From Methylocystis bryophila (GTDB lineage: Bacteria; Pseudomonadota; Alphaproteobacteria; Rhizobiales; Beijerinckiaceae): a stretch of DNA of 64,000 nucleotides. A model generated the notes under the pieces. That model was not told where the DNA came from. It saw only the letters and a program-made list of their open reading frames with translations, and searched no databases. The stretch is taken from positions 3,298,501 through 3,362,500 of the forward strand of contig NZ_AP027149.1 in assembly GCF_027925445.1 (NCBI RefSeq), in the 5' to 3' direction. Below, piece by piece: positions 44,154 through 52,749 of the stretch. The translations under genes and the position numbers were made by a program. The first letter of the stretch is position 1, and each line of letters starts with the position of its first letter.

Positions 44154-44239
44154 GATCGAAACTCAGATTGGTCGAGAAGGGCGCTCCGGCGCGGAGCGCA
44201 AGCTTCTTTCGCTGACCCCGCGGTCGGAGTCGATCTCGA

Positions 44240-45178
44240 TCACGCGGCCCGTTCTTTCGCGGGATCTCGCGGCGCGCGAAACACGCCGCGAAAACGATTG
44301 CCGAAGGTCACGCCGAAGAAGCTTTTGCCGCCGATCGCAATCGCGAGGGCGGCGATTGCGCTCTTCACCGCGCCGCCTCCCTGATAAGGCCAGCCGGTTT
44401 CATATACGCTCCAGTGCGCCGCCTGGAGCTCGGGCCAGAACCGATTGAAAAAGGCCAGCTGCTGCGTCGCGTCGACGCGCAGGAGATGGGTCGGTGCTCC
44501 CGAGCCGGCGAAGCCCGGCTTCAACAAGCGCTTCGCCTCGCCGAAGAGACGCGCCGCCCAGAACACGGGACTGGGATTGCTTTCCAGAGGCCCCTCGACG
44601 AAAAGCAATCCCCCGGGCTTCAAGAAACCCATAAGCTCGCCGAGCGTTGCCGCGGGATCTTCGAGATGCTCGAGCACGTCGCCGAGATGCAACGCGTCGA
44701 AGCTCGCCGGCTCGCTCTTTTGCGCAAAATCCCCAATGGCGTAGGCTGGACAGCCCGACGCGGTCGCAGCCGCTTCGGCGGCCTCTCGGTCGAATTCAAC
44801 TCCCGTCGCCAAAAACGACTGCTCCTTCAGCGCGCGCAAGAACAATCCGAGCCCGCAGCCATAGTCCAGCACATGCGCGCCGGCCGGGAGGAATTCTTTC
44901 AGGAGCATCGCGGAATCACGATAGTGTCGGCTTTCGCATTCGGCGTAATGAGCGTCGTGATAGGCGCTCTTCGCATACATTTTTGCGAAGGTCTCAGCGT
45001 TCGGGACGGGATCGACGAAAACGCTGTGACAGGAGCGGCAGGCGAAACGATTGAACGTGAAGCCGTTGAAACGCGTCGCATAGGGGAAGGCGGCGCCGCC
45101 CGCCTCGCCGCCGCATACGGGACAAGGACGCCTAGTCTCTTGCTTCGCGGCAGCGTCATTCAGTCCGTCTGCAATCAT
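44240..45178 (-). CDS. Class I methyltransferase with N-terminal zinc-ribbon
   Basis: The 312-residue product starts with RPCPVCGGEAGGAAFPYATR and FACRSCHSVFVDPVPN, four cysteines that could bind zinc, as in the sugar O-methyltransferase families. Then HVLDYGCGLGLFLRALKEQS is the SAM motif I, GVEFDREAAEAA motif II, and DALHLGDVLEHLEDPAATLG motif III. It should methylate a sugar or lipid-linked oligosaccharide. Its start overlaps the GT4 gene upstream by four bases. Confidence 0.85.
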   Translation of the reverse strand: MIADGLNDAAAKQETRRPCPVCGGEAGGAAFPYATRFNGFTFNRFACRSCHSVFVDPVPNAETFAKMYAKSAYHDAHYAECESRHYRDSAMLLKEFLPAGAHVLDYGCGLGLFLRALKEQSFLATGVEFDREAAEAAATASGCPAYAIGDFAQKSEPASFDALHLGDVLEHLEDPAATLGELMGFLKPGGLLFVEGPLESNPSPVFWAARLFGEAKRLLKPGFAGSGAPTHLLRVDATQQLAFFNRFWPELQAAHWSVYETGWPYQGGGAVKSAIAALAIAIGGKSFFGVTFGNRFRGVFRAPRDPAKERAA

Positions 45179-46365
45179 GGAGTCACATTAGCCGAGGCTT
45201 CTAGATGCATCAATCGCAGAAACCGGTCGGCAATATGTTCGGGCGAAAAGTCGAGCGCCCGCCGCTTCAGCGCTTCCTTGTCATGCGTCTCGTCGAGAGA
45301 CGAGAGCATGGCCTGAGCGAGCGCGGCGGAGTCGCCGACGGGAACGAGGCGACCATAACGGCCATGTTCCAAAATCTCCGCTGGCCCGCTTCGGCAGTCG
45401 GTCGAAACCACCGGCAGGCCGGAAGCCAACGCTTCCACGATGACATTGCCGAAGCCTTCGAAATCCGAAGACAGCACGAAGAGGTCAGCCGATTCGTAAT
45501 AGGCCGCAGGATTCACGCGAGCGCCCGGCAGCATCACTTTGTCCGCGATGCCGAGAGAGCGCGCCAGCGCGGCGGTGCTCTCGAACAGCACTCCCGTTCC
45601 GAGAATCAGGAGCCTTGCGTCTCGGCTCGCAAGCAGACTCTTGAAAGCTTTTAGAAGCAAGGCGTGATTCTTTTGCGGCTTGAAGCGCCCAACGGAGATG
45701 ATCCTTGGGCCACGCCATCCCCGCCAGAGCTCTTCAGCTTCACGCGCGTCTTCGCGATCGGCGACGGGAGCAAGATAGATCGGATTGTAGATGACCTCGA
45801 AGCTGTCCTTTGGCAAATCCGCCAAGACCGCGAGATCCTCCGCAACGCCGTTCGACACGGCGACGCGCGCGTCGGCGAGCGGATAGAGAAAACGCAGGCT
45901 GGACTTGAGGAAGAGATGATGAGCCCTGCCGCGACCGCCATACTGGATCGACAACGTATTATGGTCCCATAGGATCAGGGACGCCTTCACAAGCGAAGTA
46001 ACTTTGGCGGCCGCTGCGATGACTGTTAGCGGCCACATCGAGGCCACGATGACGTCCGGCCTTTCCGTGCGAAGATAGCGACGATACGGGATGAAGAGCT
46101 CCCGGATGCTTTTGCACAGGATCGGAAAATGGCGCGCGCCCTCCGGCAACGACTGCTGGGCTTCCGAAATCTCGAAGATGGTGACGATGTCGACCCGGTA
46201 GCCTCGCCTCAGAAATTCCCTGGCGAGCGTTGTGCTGACGATCTCCGCGCCACTCAGCCCGAGATCGGGAATGACGAAGCAGACCAAGGGTCCGCCGTTC
46301 TTCTGCGCGAACGGCTTTTCCAAGCTGCAGGCCCCTGCTCCCGAGAGCGTCTTGGCGATCTCCAT
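45175..46365 (-). CDS. GT4-family glycosyltransferase, paralogue of the next gene's C-terminal domain
   Basis: The 396-residue protein has GT-B architecture: VCFVIPDLGLSGAEIVSTTL at the N-domain, IISVGRFKPQKNHALLLKAF at the C-domain donor site, and FVLSSDFEGFGNVIVEALAS with the EX7E motif. It transfers a sugar from a nucleotide donor to a growing chain in the cytosol. Amino-acid and DNA similarity to residues ~289-650 of the deacetylase fusion (46474-48474) is high from end to end, which points to a tandem duplication. Its end is coupled to the methyltransferase gene. Confidence 0.88.
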   Translation of the reverse strand: MEIAKTLSGAGACSLEKPFAQKNGGPLVCFVIPDLGLSGAEIVSTTLAREFLRRGYRVDIVTIFEISEAQQSLPEGARHFPILCKSIRELFIPYRRYLRTERPDVIVASMWPLTVIAAAAKVTSLVKASLILWDHNTLSIQYGGRGRAHHLFLKSSLRFLYPLADARVAVSNGVAEDLAVLADLPKDSFEVIYNPIYLAPVADREDAREAEELWRGWRGPRIISVGRFKPQKNHALLLKAFKSLLASRDARLLILGTGVLFESTAALARSLGIADKVMLPGARVNPAAYYESADLFVLSSDFEGFGNVIVEALASGLPVVSTDCRSGPAEILEHGRYGRLVPVGDSAALAQAMLSSLDETHDKEALKRRALDFSPEHIADRFLRLMHLEASANVTP

Positions 46366-46473
46366 GACCCTAGCTGCTCTTGGCTATTTCCATCTCACTG
46401 CTGGCATGCGCGCGCAGAGCGCGTCTGCAGGCGGCGGCGAGACAATCGAATTCCAGCGCGACGGCCGCACGGA

Positions 46474-48474
46474 TCAGCTCCGCGCTGTCGCGATTTGAAG
46501 ATCAAGCCCTCGTTCGGAGTCGGGGTAGACGCTCCGGAGGAACTGGTCGACCATCCGCTCCGGCGAAAATTCCGACGCCCGCCGCTTCAACGCTTCCTTG
46601 TCATGCGTATCGTCGAGAGAGTCCAGCATGGCCTGAGCGAGCGCAACGGAGTCGCCGACGGGAACGAGGCGGCCATAGCGGCCATCTTCTAAAATCTCCG
46701 CCGGTCCGCTCCGGCAATCCGTTGAAACGACTGGCAGGCCGCATGACAAGGCTTCCACGATCACATTGCCGAAGCCTTCGAAATTCGACGACAGAACGAA
46801 AAGATCAGCTGACTTGTAATAGGCTGCGGGATTTGCGCGGAGGCCGGGAAGCAGCACTTTGTCCACTATGCCGAGGGAGGACGCCAGCGCGCGGGTGCTC
46901 TCGAACAGAACGCCGGTTCCGAGAATGAGCAGCCTCGCCTCTCTGGTCGCAAGCAATTGCCTGAAGGCCTCGAGAAGCATCGCGTGATTCTTTTGCGCCT
47001 TGAAGTTTCCGACGCTGATGATTCTCGGGCCGCGCCAACCGCCCCAAAGGCTCTCAGCCTCATGCTCCACCGCGGGACTGGTGACCGGCGCAAGACAGAT
47101 GGGATTGTAAATGACCTCGAATTTCTCCCTCGGCAAATCCGACAAGGCAGCGAGGTCGTCCGCCACTCCGCCGGACACCGCAATCCGCACGTCGGCCCTG
47201 GCGAGAGCGAAGGTCAAACTGTTTTTAAGCAGGAAACGATGCGCCCAACCACGGCCCCCATATTGGACGGAGAGGGTAGAATGTTCCCAAATGCAGAGCT
47301 TCGCGCGCGAGCCAGCCAGAAAATGCGCCATCGCAACCGTCGTCGTCAGAGACCACATCGAGCCGACAAGGATGTCCGGCCTCCGCTTGAGAAGGTAGCT
47401 GACGAGCGGGGATATAAATCCCCGATGGTTCTTCGACTCCATAACAATATAGCTCGCGCCCGACGGCAAGAGCTTGCTTGCCTCGCTGTCGTCACGCCCC
47501 ACGACGAATTCCACGCGAAAGCCACGCTTCATCAACTCCCGCGCGAGAAGGGCGTTCACGACTTCGGCGCCGCCGACGCCAAGGCTCGGCAGCACAAGCG
47601 TGACGAGCGGACGCGCCCCCTTGCTCGAAGCGCTGACGGCGTTCTGGTCTGACATGAAAAGATAAGCCTTGTTCTTCTTGACGAGATCAAGCGCCCCGCT
47701 CAATGCGGCGTGGAGATGCGGCACGGTCATCGCCTCGTTTCTATGCATTATGTGGTCAACGACAGAGTTGAAACCATGATTGGTGGTAAAAACACGCCGG
47801 TAGATCCTTGAGATCGCGGCCGGTTGGCCCATCCTATAACGCCCCCACGGAAATGCAAACAGCGTGGGCGGCGCGCCGATGAGCTCACAGAGAGCCCTGC
47901 CGGAGTTGCTGGCCTCCTCGACGCTTTCCTCGACGCTCAACTGCGATAGATCGGCGTGATCGAAGGTGTGCGAGCCGAAGGTCATGCCGGCGGCCCGCAT
48001 TTCGCGAATTTCTGCGGGAGACAGTGTCCCATAGGACTTGGCGCAGGGCTCGACTCCCGGCGAGGTGTAGCGGTCGGCGATGCGTGGCACGGCGCCGTCT
48101 TTGACGCAGGAGACGATCAAGAAGAAGGTCGCCTTCAGTCCGTGCTTCACGAGGAGCGGGAACGCATATTCGTAATTGTTGATGAAACCATCGTCGAAGG
48201 TGAGCAGCACGTTGATGCGATCGCGCCTCGCTCCGATGATCTCCCCATCATCGTTCAGCCAAACCGGGTTGTAATATTTTTTGACGGCCTCCAAGTGTCG
48301 CTCGAATTCGTCGGGATGAAGCCCGAACGGAACCGCGTCGTTCTCCGGCAACACATTATGGTAGATTAAGGTTTTGACGCGCCCCCTGTTCCAGTGGCGG
48401 CAGACGGCGTTGAACCCCGAATAGCGCGCAATTTGGTAAGCCAGCGCTTTCAGTTGCATTGCTCGTCTCTTCAC
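46474..48474 (-). CDS. Fusion of polysaccharide deacetylase and GT4 glycosyltransferase
   Basis: Residues 1-~275 of 666 form a NodB/CE4 deacetylase: LLTFDDGFINNYEYAFPLLV (Asp-Asp near 94) and GSHTFDHADLSQLS (His169, His173) bind the metal, and TLFAFPWGRYRMG is the third motif. A linker around MSDQNAVSASSKGARP is followed at ~289 by a full GT4 domain: VTLVLPSLGVGGAEVVNALL, IISVGNFKAQKNHAMLL and FVLSSNFEGFGNVIVEALSC. One protein would therefore add a sugar and remove N-acetyl groups. The linker contains an internal Met that could be the old start of a separate glycosyltransferase. No frameshift is seen. Confidence 0.85.
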   Translation of the reverse strand: MKRRAMQLKALAYQIARYSGFNAVCRHWNRGRVKTLIYHNVLPENDAVPFGLHPDEFERHLEAVKKYYNPVWLNDDGEIIGARRDRINVLLTFDDGFINNYEYAFPLLVKHGLKATFFLIVSCVKDGAVPRIADRYTSPGVEPCAKSYGTLSPAEIREMRAAGMTFGSHTFDHADLSQLSVEESVEEASNSGRALCELIGAPPTLFAFPWGRYRMGQPAAISRIYRRVFTTNHGFNSVVDHIMHRNEAMTVPHLHAALSGALDLVKKNKAYLFMSDQNAVSASSKGARPLVTLVLPSLGVGGAEVVNALLARELMKRGFRVEFVVGRDDSEASKLLPSGASYIVMESKNHRGFISPLVSYLLKRRPDILVGSMWSLTTTVAMAHFLAGSRAKLCIWEHSTLSVQYGGRGWAHRFLLKNSLTFALARADVRIAVSGGVADDLAALSDLPREKFEVIYNPICLAPVTSPAVEHEAESLWGGWRGPRIISVGNFKAQKNHAMLLEAFRQLLATREARLLILGTGVLFESTRALASSLGIVDKVLLPGLRANPAAYYKSADLFVLSSNFEGFGNVIVEALSCGLPVVSTDCRSGPAEILEDGRYGRLVPVGDSVALAQAMLDSLDDTHDKEALKRRASEFSPERMVDQFLRSVYPDSERGLDLQIATARS

Positions 48475-48584
48475 CAGGCCGGGAGACGCAAGGCCCCCGA
48501 TTCTTGATTACCCGTCGGGCGGACGGCTTCACCAGCGTGCGCCGGCGCGGCCAATCCGTCGCAACCCGCCGGCTGAGCGGCAAT

Positions 48585-49313
48585 CTACGTGAATCCGTTC
48601 AAATCCTGAAGGCTATTCAGCGAGACAAGCTCGATCTCTTTTGCGATTGGCAAGGCGGCGATCTTTCGCCCAGCGTGAACCAAATGCTCGATGACATAGA
48701 GAAACCCATGCTCGCCCGTCGAACGGCCGCGGCGGCCAGGCAAGTCCTGCGCCAGCGTTTCCATCACAGGGCGCTTCCGGAAGACGAACAGGCCGATATC
48801 GCGCTCCCCTTCCGACGGCGGCGCGCCGCCAGCCTCCCGCGTCTCGATCACGCCCGCTACGCCTCCCCCCGCGTCGCGGGAAACGACGGTGTAAGGGCGC
48901 GCAACCCTGCGGGTGACGAAGGTGAAGTCGTTGTCCTCGCGCAGATGCGCCGCAACCATCTCAGAGACCGTCTCGGGCTGAACGAAGGGAACGTCGCCCC
49001 AGATCAGCAGCACATGCTCGGCCGACGCATAGGCAGGCGATTGCGCGTATTTCAATACGGCGTCGCCCATTCCCCTCGGCTCGGGCTGAATCACGAAATG
49101 CGCAGGCATCTGCGCCATTTCGAGACTTTGAGCGATCGGATCGGCGCCGCTAGGACTCACGATCACCGTCGGCTGCGCGTCGTAGGATCGCAGCATCTCG
49201 AATATGCGCAGAAGGATCGGCTTGCCTTGGATCGGGTAAAGGGTCTTCGGGAAAGGCAGGCCGGCGCGACTCCCTCGCCCGGCCGCCGCGATGAGGGCGC
49301 CGATCTCAGCCAA
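48585..49313 (-). CDS. Sugar nucleotidyltransferase-like protein
   Basis: The protein has IGALIAAAGRGSRAGLPFPK and the continuation TLYPIQGKPILLRIFEM, the NTP-binding start of GlmU/RmlA-type nucleotidyltransferases. QPEPRGMGDAVLKYAQSP and LLIWGDVPFVQPETV follow, with the nucleotide- and metal-binding acidic residues. It lacks any left-handed beta-helix, so it is a pure transferase of about 240 residues. The likely start is TTG at 49313, overlapping the GT2 stop; GTG codons at 49346 and 49343 are alternatives. The listed ATG at 49397 would add unrelated residues. Confidence 0.72.
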   Translation of the reverse strand: MAEIGALIAAAGRGSRAGLPFPKTLYPIQGKPILLRIFEMLRSYDAQPTVIVSPSGADPIAQSLEMAQMPAHFVIQPEPRGMGDAVLKYAQSPAYASAEHVLLIWGDVPFVQPETVSEMVAAHLREDNDFTFVTRRVARPYTVVSRDAGGGVAGVIETREAGGAPPSEGERDIGLFVFRKRPVMETLAQDLPGRRGRSTGEHGFLYVIEHLVHAGRKIAALPIAKEIELVSLNSLQDLNGFT

Positions 49314-50208
49314 CGAAGTCTTTCCCGATTTCTCCGCGCAGACCACGATAGATCGCCAGGTAAAATACGGACGCCTTGGACCCACAGAGATAGGCAAGGG
49401 CCTCCCCGGGGCCGTTTCGACTAAGCGTTCGCGCCAGCACGACGCCGATCGTAAGGATGTGCCGAAGCATAACCGACTTAAAATACAGAGAATTCAGAAT
49501 AAGCTGGTTCTTAAGGTAATAGTAAAATTTGACCGGAGTGAAAGGACGCCGGCTCACATCTGGATGATATTGTATGGCGTCGAGAACCGAAATGACACGA
49601 CCTGCCGCATGCAGGCGGCAGCTATAGTCGACCTCGTCCCCGGAAAGATAGTAGTTTGAATTGACGTTGCCAATCCTGCGCGCGGTGGCCACACTGACAA
49701 GCGCCCCGTTGAACAACTGAGCATAAGGGTAAGTTCCACCCGGGGTCGCGGCCTTGAGCTCAGCCCAGGTATAAATCTTGCGCGGGAATGCGAAGATCGC
49801 CGGCTGACCCCATTTGTCTAAAATTGGCATCGGAAAAACAAAATGCGTGGGCTTGTCCTCCCGCAGGACGATCGACGACGCGCAGACGATCCCCTCGTCC
49901 CAGGCCTCTTCTAATTTGGCGAGCGCGTTCGAGTGCGGGTAGCCATCGTCATCCATGAGCCATACCGCATCGTAATTCTCATCCATCGCGTATTGGATGC
50001 TTCGACGCCAGCCCCCGGCGGAACCCAGATTGTCCTGGGTGATGAAGGAGACGCCGCGTTCCTTCAGCATCTCCTCGGTCCCATCGGTGCTCGCGTTATT
50101 GATGATAAGAATGAGGTCGGGGAGGCGAGATTGCGCTTGCAGATGGTCGATGCAGCGCGCCAGCAATTCCTTTCGGTTGTATGTCACGACGGCGGCGAGG
50201 ATTTTCAT
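49306..50208 (-). CDS. Family-2 glycosyltransferase
   Basis: The 300-residue protein starts MKILAAVVTYNRKELLARCI at 50208, with AGGAG upstream, and continues IINNASTDGTEEMLKERG and DAVWLMDDDGYPHSNALAKL, the metal-binding DDD. GALVSVATARRIGNVNSNYY and SGDEVDYSCRLHAAG follow. The layout resembles the galactofuranosyl/rhamnosyl GlfT-like group more than the processive synthases, because no transport membrane domain is present. A frame extension to 50322 has no family match. Confidence 0.85.
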   Translation of the reverse strand: MKILAAVVTYNRKELLARCIDHLQAQSRLPDLILIINNASTDGTEEMLKERGVSFITQDNLGSAGGWRRSIQYAMDENYDAVWLMDDDGYPHSNALAKLEEAWDEGIVCASSIVLREDKPTHFVFPMPILDKWGQPAIFAFPRKIYTWAELKAATPGGTYPYAQLFNGALVSVATARRIGNVNSNYYLSGDEVDYSCRLHAAGRVISVLDAIQYHPDVSRRPFTPVKFYYYLKNQLILNSLYFKSVMLRHILTIGVVLARTLSRNGPGEALAYLCGSKASVFYLAIYRGLRGEIGKDFVG

Positions 50209-50257
50209 TCCTGTTGCTCCTGCAAGTCCAATGTCGAACGAAAGATCACGCGTCGCG

Positions 50258-51118
50258 TCAACCCTGCTTTCTCCCGACGGCGCACCAATAGGGCTCCGAC
50301 TCGCTGAATCTGAGGTCGACAAGTCCGGCCGCGGTCATCATCGCCGCGATCTCCTCGCGCGTGAATCGCTTCTCGAGCCTAGTGCCGAATCGATCGAGGG
50401 CGTCTGTGCGCATCGTGTAAAAGGATTTGTCGCGATAATGAGAGAGCGGCAACGAGGCTGGCGAAATCCCCAGTTTTTCCAAAACGAGGGCCAAACGCGC
50501 CAGCGGCCAATAGGCCACGCCCGCGATGATTTGCGAAATGACGTATCGAAGCGGGTGGGGGAGGTTGGACACGACCAGCCGCAGCGCGTCGGAAGCCTGC
50601 CAAATCAGCTTGAACCACAGCGGACGGTTATCGAAGCGATAGTATAGATACAGGAGAAACGGCGCGCCGGGCTTCAACTTTTCGACACAGGCGCGCAGGC
50701 CCGCCAGCGTGTCGGGAACGTGATGCAGCACGCCGAGCGAATAGCCGAAATCTTGAGAAGCGAGAGGAAGAAAGGGATCAGATACGATCGCCTGCGTGAA
50801 AGTCGCATTGGTCGCGCGGGCGAGCTTGCGCCTGGCGACGCTCAACGCCTTGCCGCTCGGATCGACGAGATTGAGCCGTCCGACGCGCGGCGCGACGAAC
50901 TGCGCCCAACGCCCGCTCCCGCAACCCAAGTCGAAACCCTCGGCGTTGGGCGGCAGCTCGTCCCAGGGAAATATGTGAAAATAATAGGAGAAGAGCGTGC
51001 GCAGCTCCTCTTCTGGAACCTCCGACTGATCGAAGCGCTCCCATTCGTCGCCAAATCCTTCGACGACGGAAGCGTCGGCGTTGATCGGCGCATCTGGCGA
51101 ATTGGACGAAATTGGCAT
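50258..51118 (-). CDS. Class I SAM-dependent methyltransferase A
   Basis: The 286-residue protein carries NAEGFDLGCGSGRWAQFVAP (motif I), LNLVDPSGKALSVARRKL (motif II) and YSLGVLHHVPDTLAGLRACV (motif III). EEELRTLFSYYFHIFPWDEL at the front and a membrane-near, Leu-rich C-terminal half are common to methyltransferases in polysaccharide loci. ATG at 51118 was preferred over 51130. It lies 50 bases upstream of the GT2 gene and 51 bases downstream of the second methyltransferase. Confidence 0.82.
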   Translation of the reverse strand: MPISSNSPDAPINADASVVEGFGDEWERFDQSEVPEEELRTLFSYYFHIFPWDELPPNAEGFDLGCGSGRWAQFVAPRVGRLNLVDPSGKALSVARRKLARATNATFTQAIVSDPFLPLASQDFGYSLGVLHHVPDTLAGLRACVEKLKPGAPFLLYLYYRFDNRPLWFKLIWQASDALRLVVSNLPHPLRYVISQIIAGVAYWPLARLALVLEKLGISPASLPLSHYRDKSFYTMRTDALDRFGTRLEKRFTREEIAAMMTAAGLVDLRFSESEPYWCAVGRKQG

Positions 51119-51168
51119 GCAGCCTCCCAATAGCTAGCGATCTCACCTGACGCCTGCGGCAAGGATCC

Positions 51169-52047
51169 TTATGCGCGGCGCTCGCCCAGGACTCGCTCTA
51201 CCTCCAGAGCCTCGACGCATCGACGCCTCAGCGAATACGGATGGACGCCAAGAGCCAATCCACCGAGGACAAAAATGTCACGTAACGTGTTTCGCCATCG
51301 CGAACCCTTCGGCGCGACCTGCGAGACCCAACGCTTCATCGTCGCCATGCGCGGCGTCTCGCTCCGCGCCAGCTTTCCCTTTCCCTCTTCCCAGGCCATG
51401 GCGTAGAACGGCTGCGTGACCTGAATTTGATCCACTTTGGCGACCTTGCGCGCGACGCTCAAAAGGATGATCGGCTCCACGGAGAGGATCTCGATTCGCG
51501 CGCCTGGGCGAGCCGGCGGCATCTTGTACCAACGCGCGGGATCGAGATTAGAGGCGTAGTAGACCTCTGTCTCCGCAAAGCCGTTCTGCTCGGAATAAAT
51601 CGCAAACATGAGGTCCGAGCAAAATTGATAGAAGCCGTGGCCGCTCAGGTCGTTGACAGGAAGAGAGTGGATGATGCGTCCGCCCACCTCGCACAGCTCG
51701 ATCAGATTGCGGAAGGCTGTCGCGACGTCAAAGACGTGCTCGAGCGAGCCGGCGTCCACGATTGTGTCGAACCGCTCGCTCATCGTGATCGGACGGCCCA
51801 GATCGGCGACGAAGCTCGCCTGCTCGTAATCCGAATAATCGAGCGAGGCGACGCTCGTCGCGCCGAGCGCGAGCAGCGCCGGTTCGCAGTAGAGGCTCTG
51901 CCGAGCGACCGCGGCAACCTCTTCCCCAAGCAGGCGAGCGCCGACGCTGAGCTCCTGACGTCCGATGGTCAGCACCCGCCCAAGGGGGCCGCGCTGCGAC
52001 TGAAACTTGATAAAGTTGAAGGGGTGCGCGTCGATCCCCACCGTCAC
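51169..52047 (-). CDS. Methyltransferase-like protein B
   Basis: The 292-residue protein has GRVLTIGRQELSVGARLLGE and ASLDYSDYEQASFVADLGRP at the front. The segment FDTIVDAGSLEHVFDVATAF is the motif III region of a class I methyltransferase, and EVGGRIIHSLPVNDLSGHGF with YQFCSDLMFAIYSEQNGF follows. The usual glycine-rich motif I is weak (LTIGRQEL), so SAM binding is not certain. It probably modifies a sugar in the locus, as judged only from context. Plus-strand frames here are shadows. Confidence 0.62.
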   Translation of the reverse strand: MTVGIDAHPFNFIKFQSQRGPLGRVLTIGRQELSVGARLLGEEVAAVARQSLYCEPALLALGATSVASLDYSDYEQASFVADLGRPITMSERFDTIVDAGSLEHVFDVATAFRNLIELCEVGGRIIHSLPVNDLSGHGFYQFCSDLMFAIYSEQNGFAETEVYYASNLDPARWYKMPPARPGARIEILSVEPIILLSVARKVAKVDQIQVTQPFYAMAWEEGKGKLARSETPRMATMKRWVSQVAPKGSRWRNTLRDIFVLGGLALGVHPYSLRRRCVEALEVERVLGERRA

Positions 52048-52122
52048 TCTCCATCCTTGAGTCCTGAACGCGCCAATTGACGCTCGAACGTCTCCGTTCG
52101 AGGGACAGGCGCGCCATGCTCG

Positions 52123-52749
52123 TCAAGCTCGCTCCAGCTGCGTCGCGAACCAGTCGAATTTGTTGACGTCGATAAACTCGATCCCGGCCGCGCGCGCCGA
52201 TGCGAAACCGCTTTCCGAGTCCTCGAAGATCAGCGCCGCCGCGGCTTCGCATTGGGCGAGACGCAGCGCTTTGAGAAAACCATCCGGCGCAGGCTTGGCG
52301 CGCTCGACGTCGTCGGCGCAGATCAGCGGATCGAACCAGTTCTCGTACCGCAGCTTTCGCAGGGCCAGATCGATCGTTCCGCGAGAGCCGGACGTTACCA
52401 TCGCAAGGCGAAAGCGCGTCTGCGCCCAGCGTAAAAAGGCGTCGATGCGCGGGCTGGGCTCCAGCTCCTGCTCAATCAAGAGCCGCGCACGGCGCTGCTT
52501 TTCTGCGACAAGAGCGCCGACGTCAACGTCTTCAGACGCGCGTTTTGCGCTTCGAAACGCCTTTTCGATGGCGTCTCGCGTCCTCAGTCCTGCAAGCGTG
52601 GGATAATCGACCGGCACGCCCAACGGCGTCAGCGTTTCGACGAAGGCCCGCGCATGCAAGGGTGAAGTTTCGGCCAGCGTGCCGTCGAAATCGAAAATGA
52701 GCAGTTGCTTGCCGTCAAGCCGCTGCAAAGGATTCTCGTGAGCGGTCAT
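52123..52749 (-). CDS. HAD-superfamily phosphatase/phosphoglucomutase-like
   Basis: The product has LLIFDFDGTLAETSPLHARA (catalytic Asp-x-Asp), later MVTSGSRGTIDLALRKL (Ser of motif II) and KPAPDGFLKALRLAQ with IFEDSESGFASARAAGIEF (motifs III and IV). It is about 208 residues with a helical cap, as in the beta-phosphoglucomutase/sugar-phosphatase group. Its start (52749) overlaps the end of the CofD/YvcK-like gene in ATGA. The two should work on related phosphate esters, but substrates are unknown. Confidence 0.82.
   Translation of the reverse strand: MTAHENPLQRLDGKQLLIFDFDGTLAETSPLHARAFVETLTPLGVPVDYPTLAGLRTRDAIEKAFRSAKRASEDVDVGALVAEKQRRARLLIEQELEPSPRIDAFLRWAQTRFRLAMVTSGSRGTIDLALRKLRYENWFDPLICADDVERAKPAPDGFLKALRLAQCEAAAALIFEDSESGFASARAAGIEFIDVNKFDWFATQLERA

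Noticed and set aside
46366..46473. Small minus-strand peptide between the two GT4 genes
   Set aside because: A frame with RAAVALEFDCLAAACRRALR exists, but it has no start or ribosome-binding site. It may be leftover sequence from the duplication.
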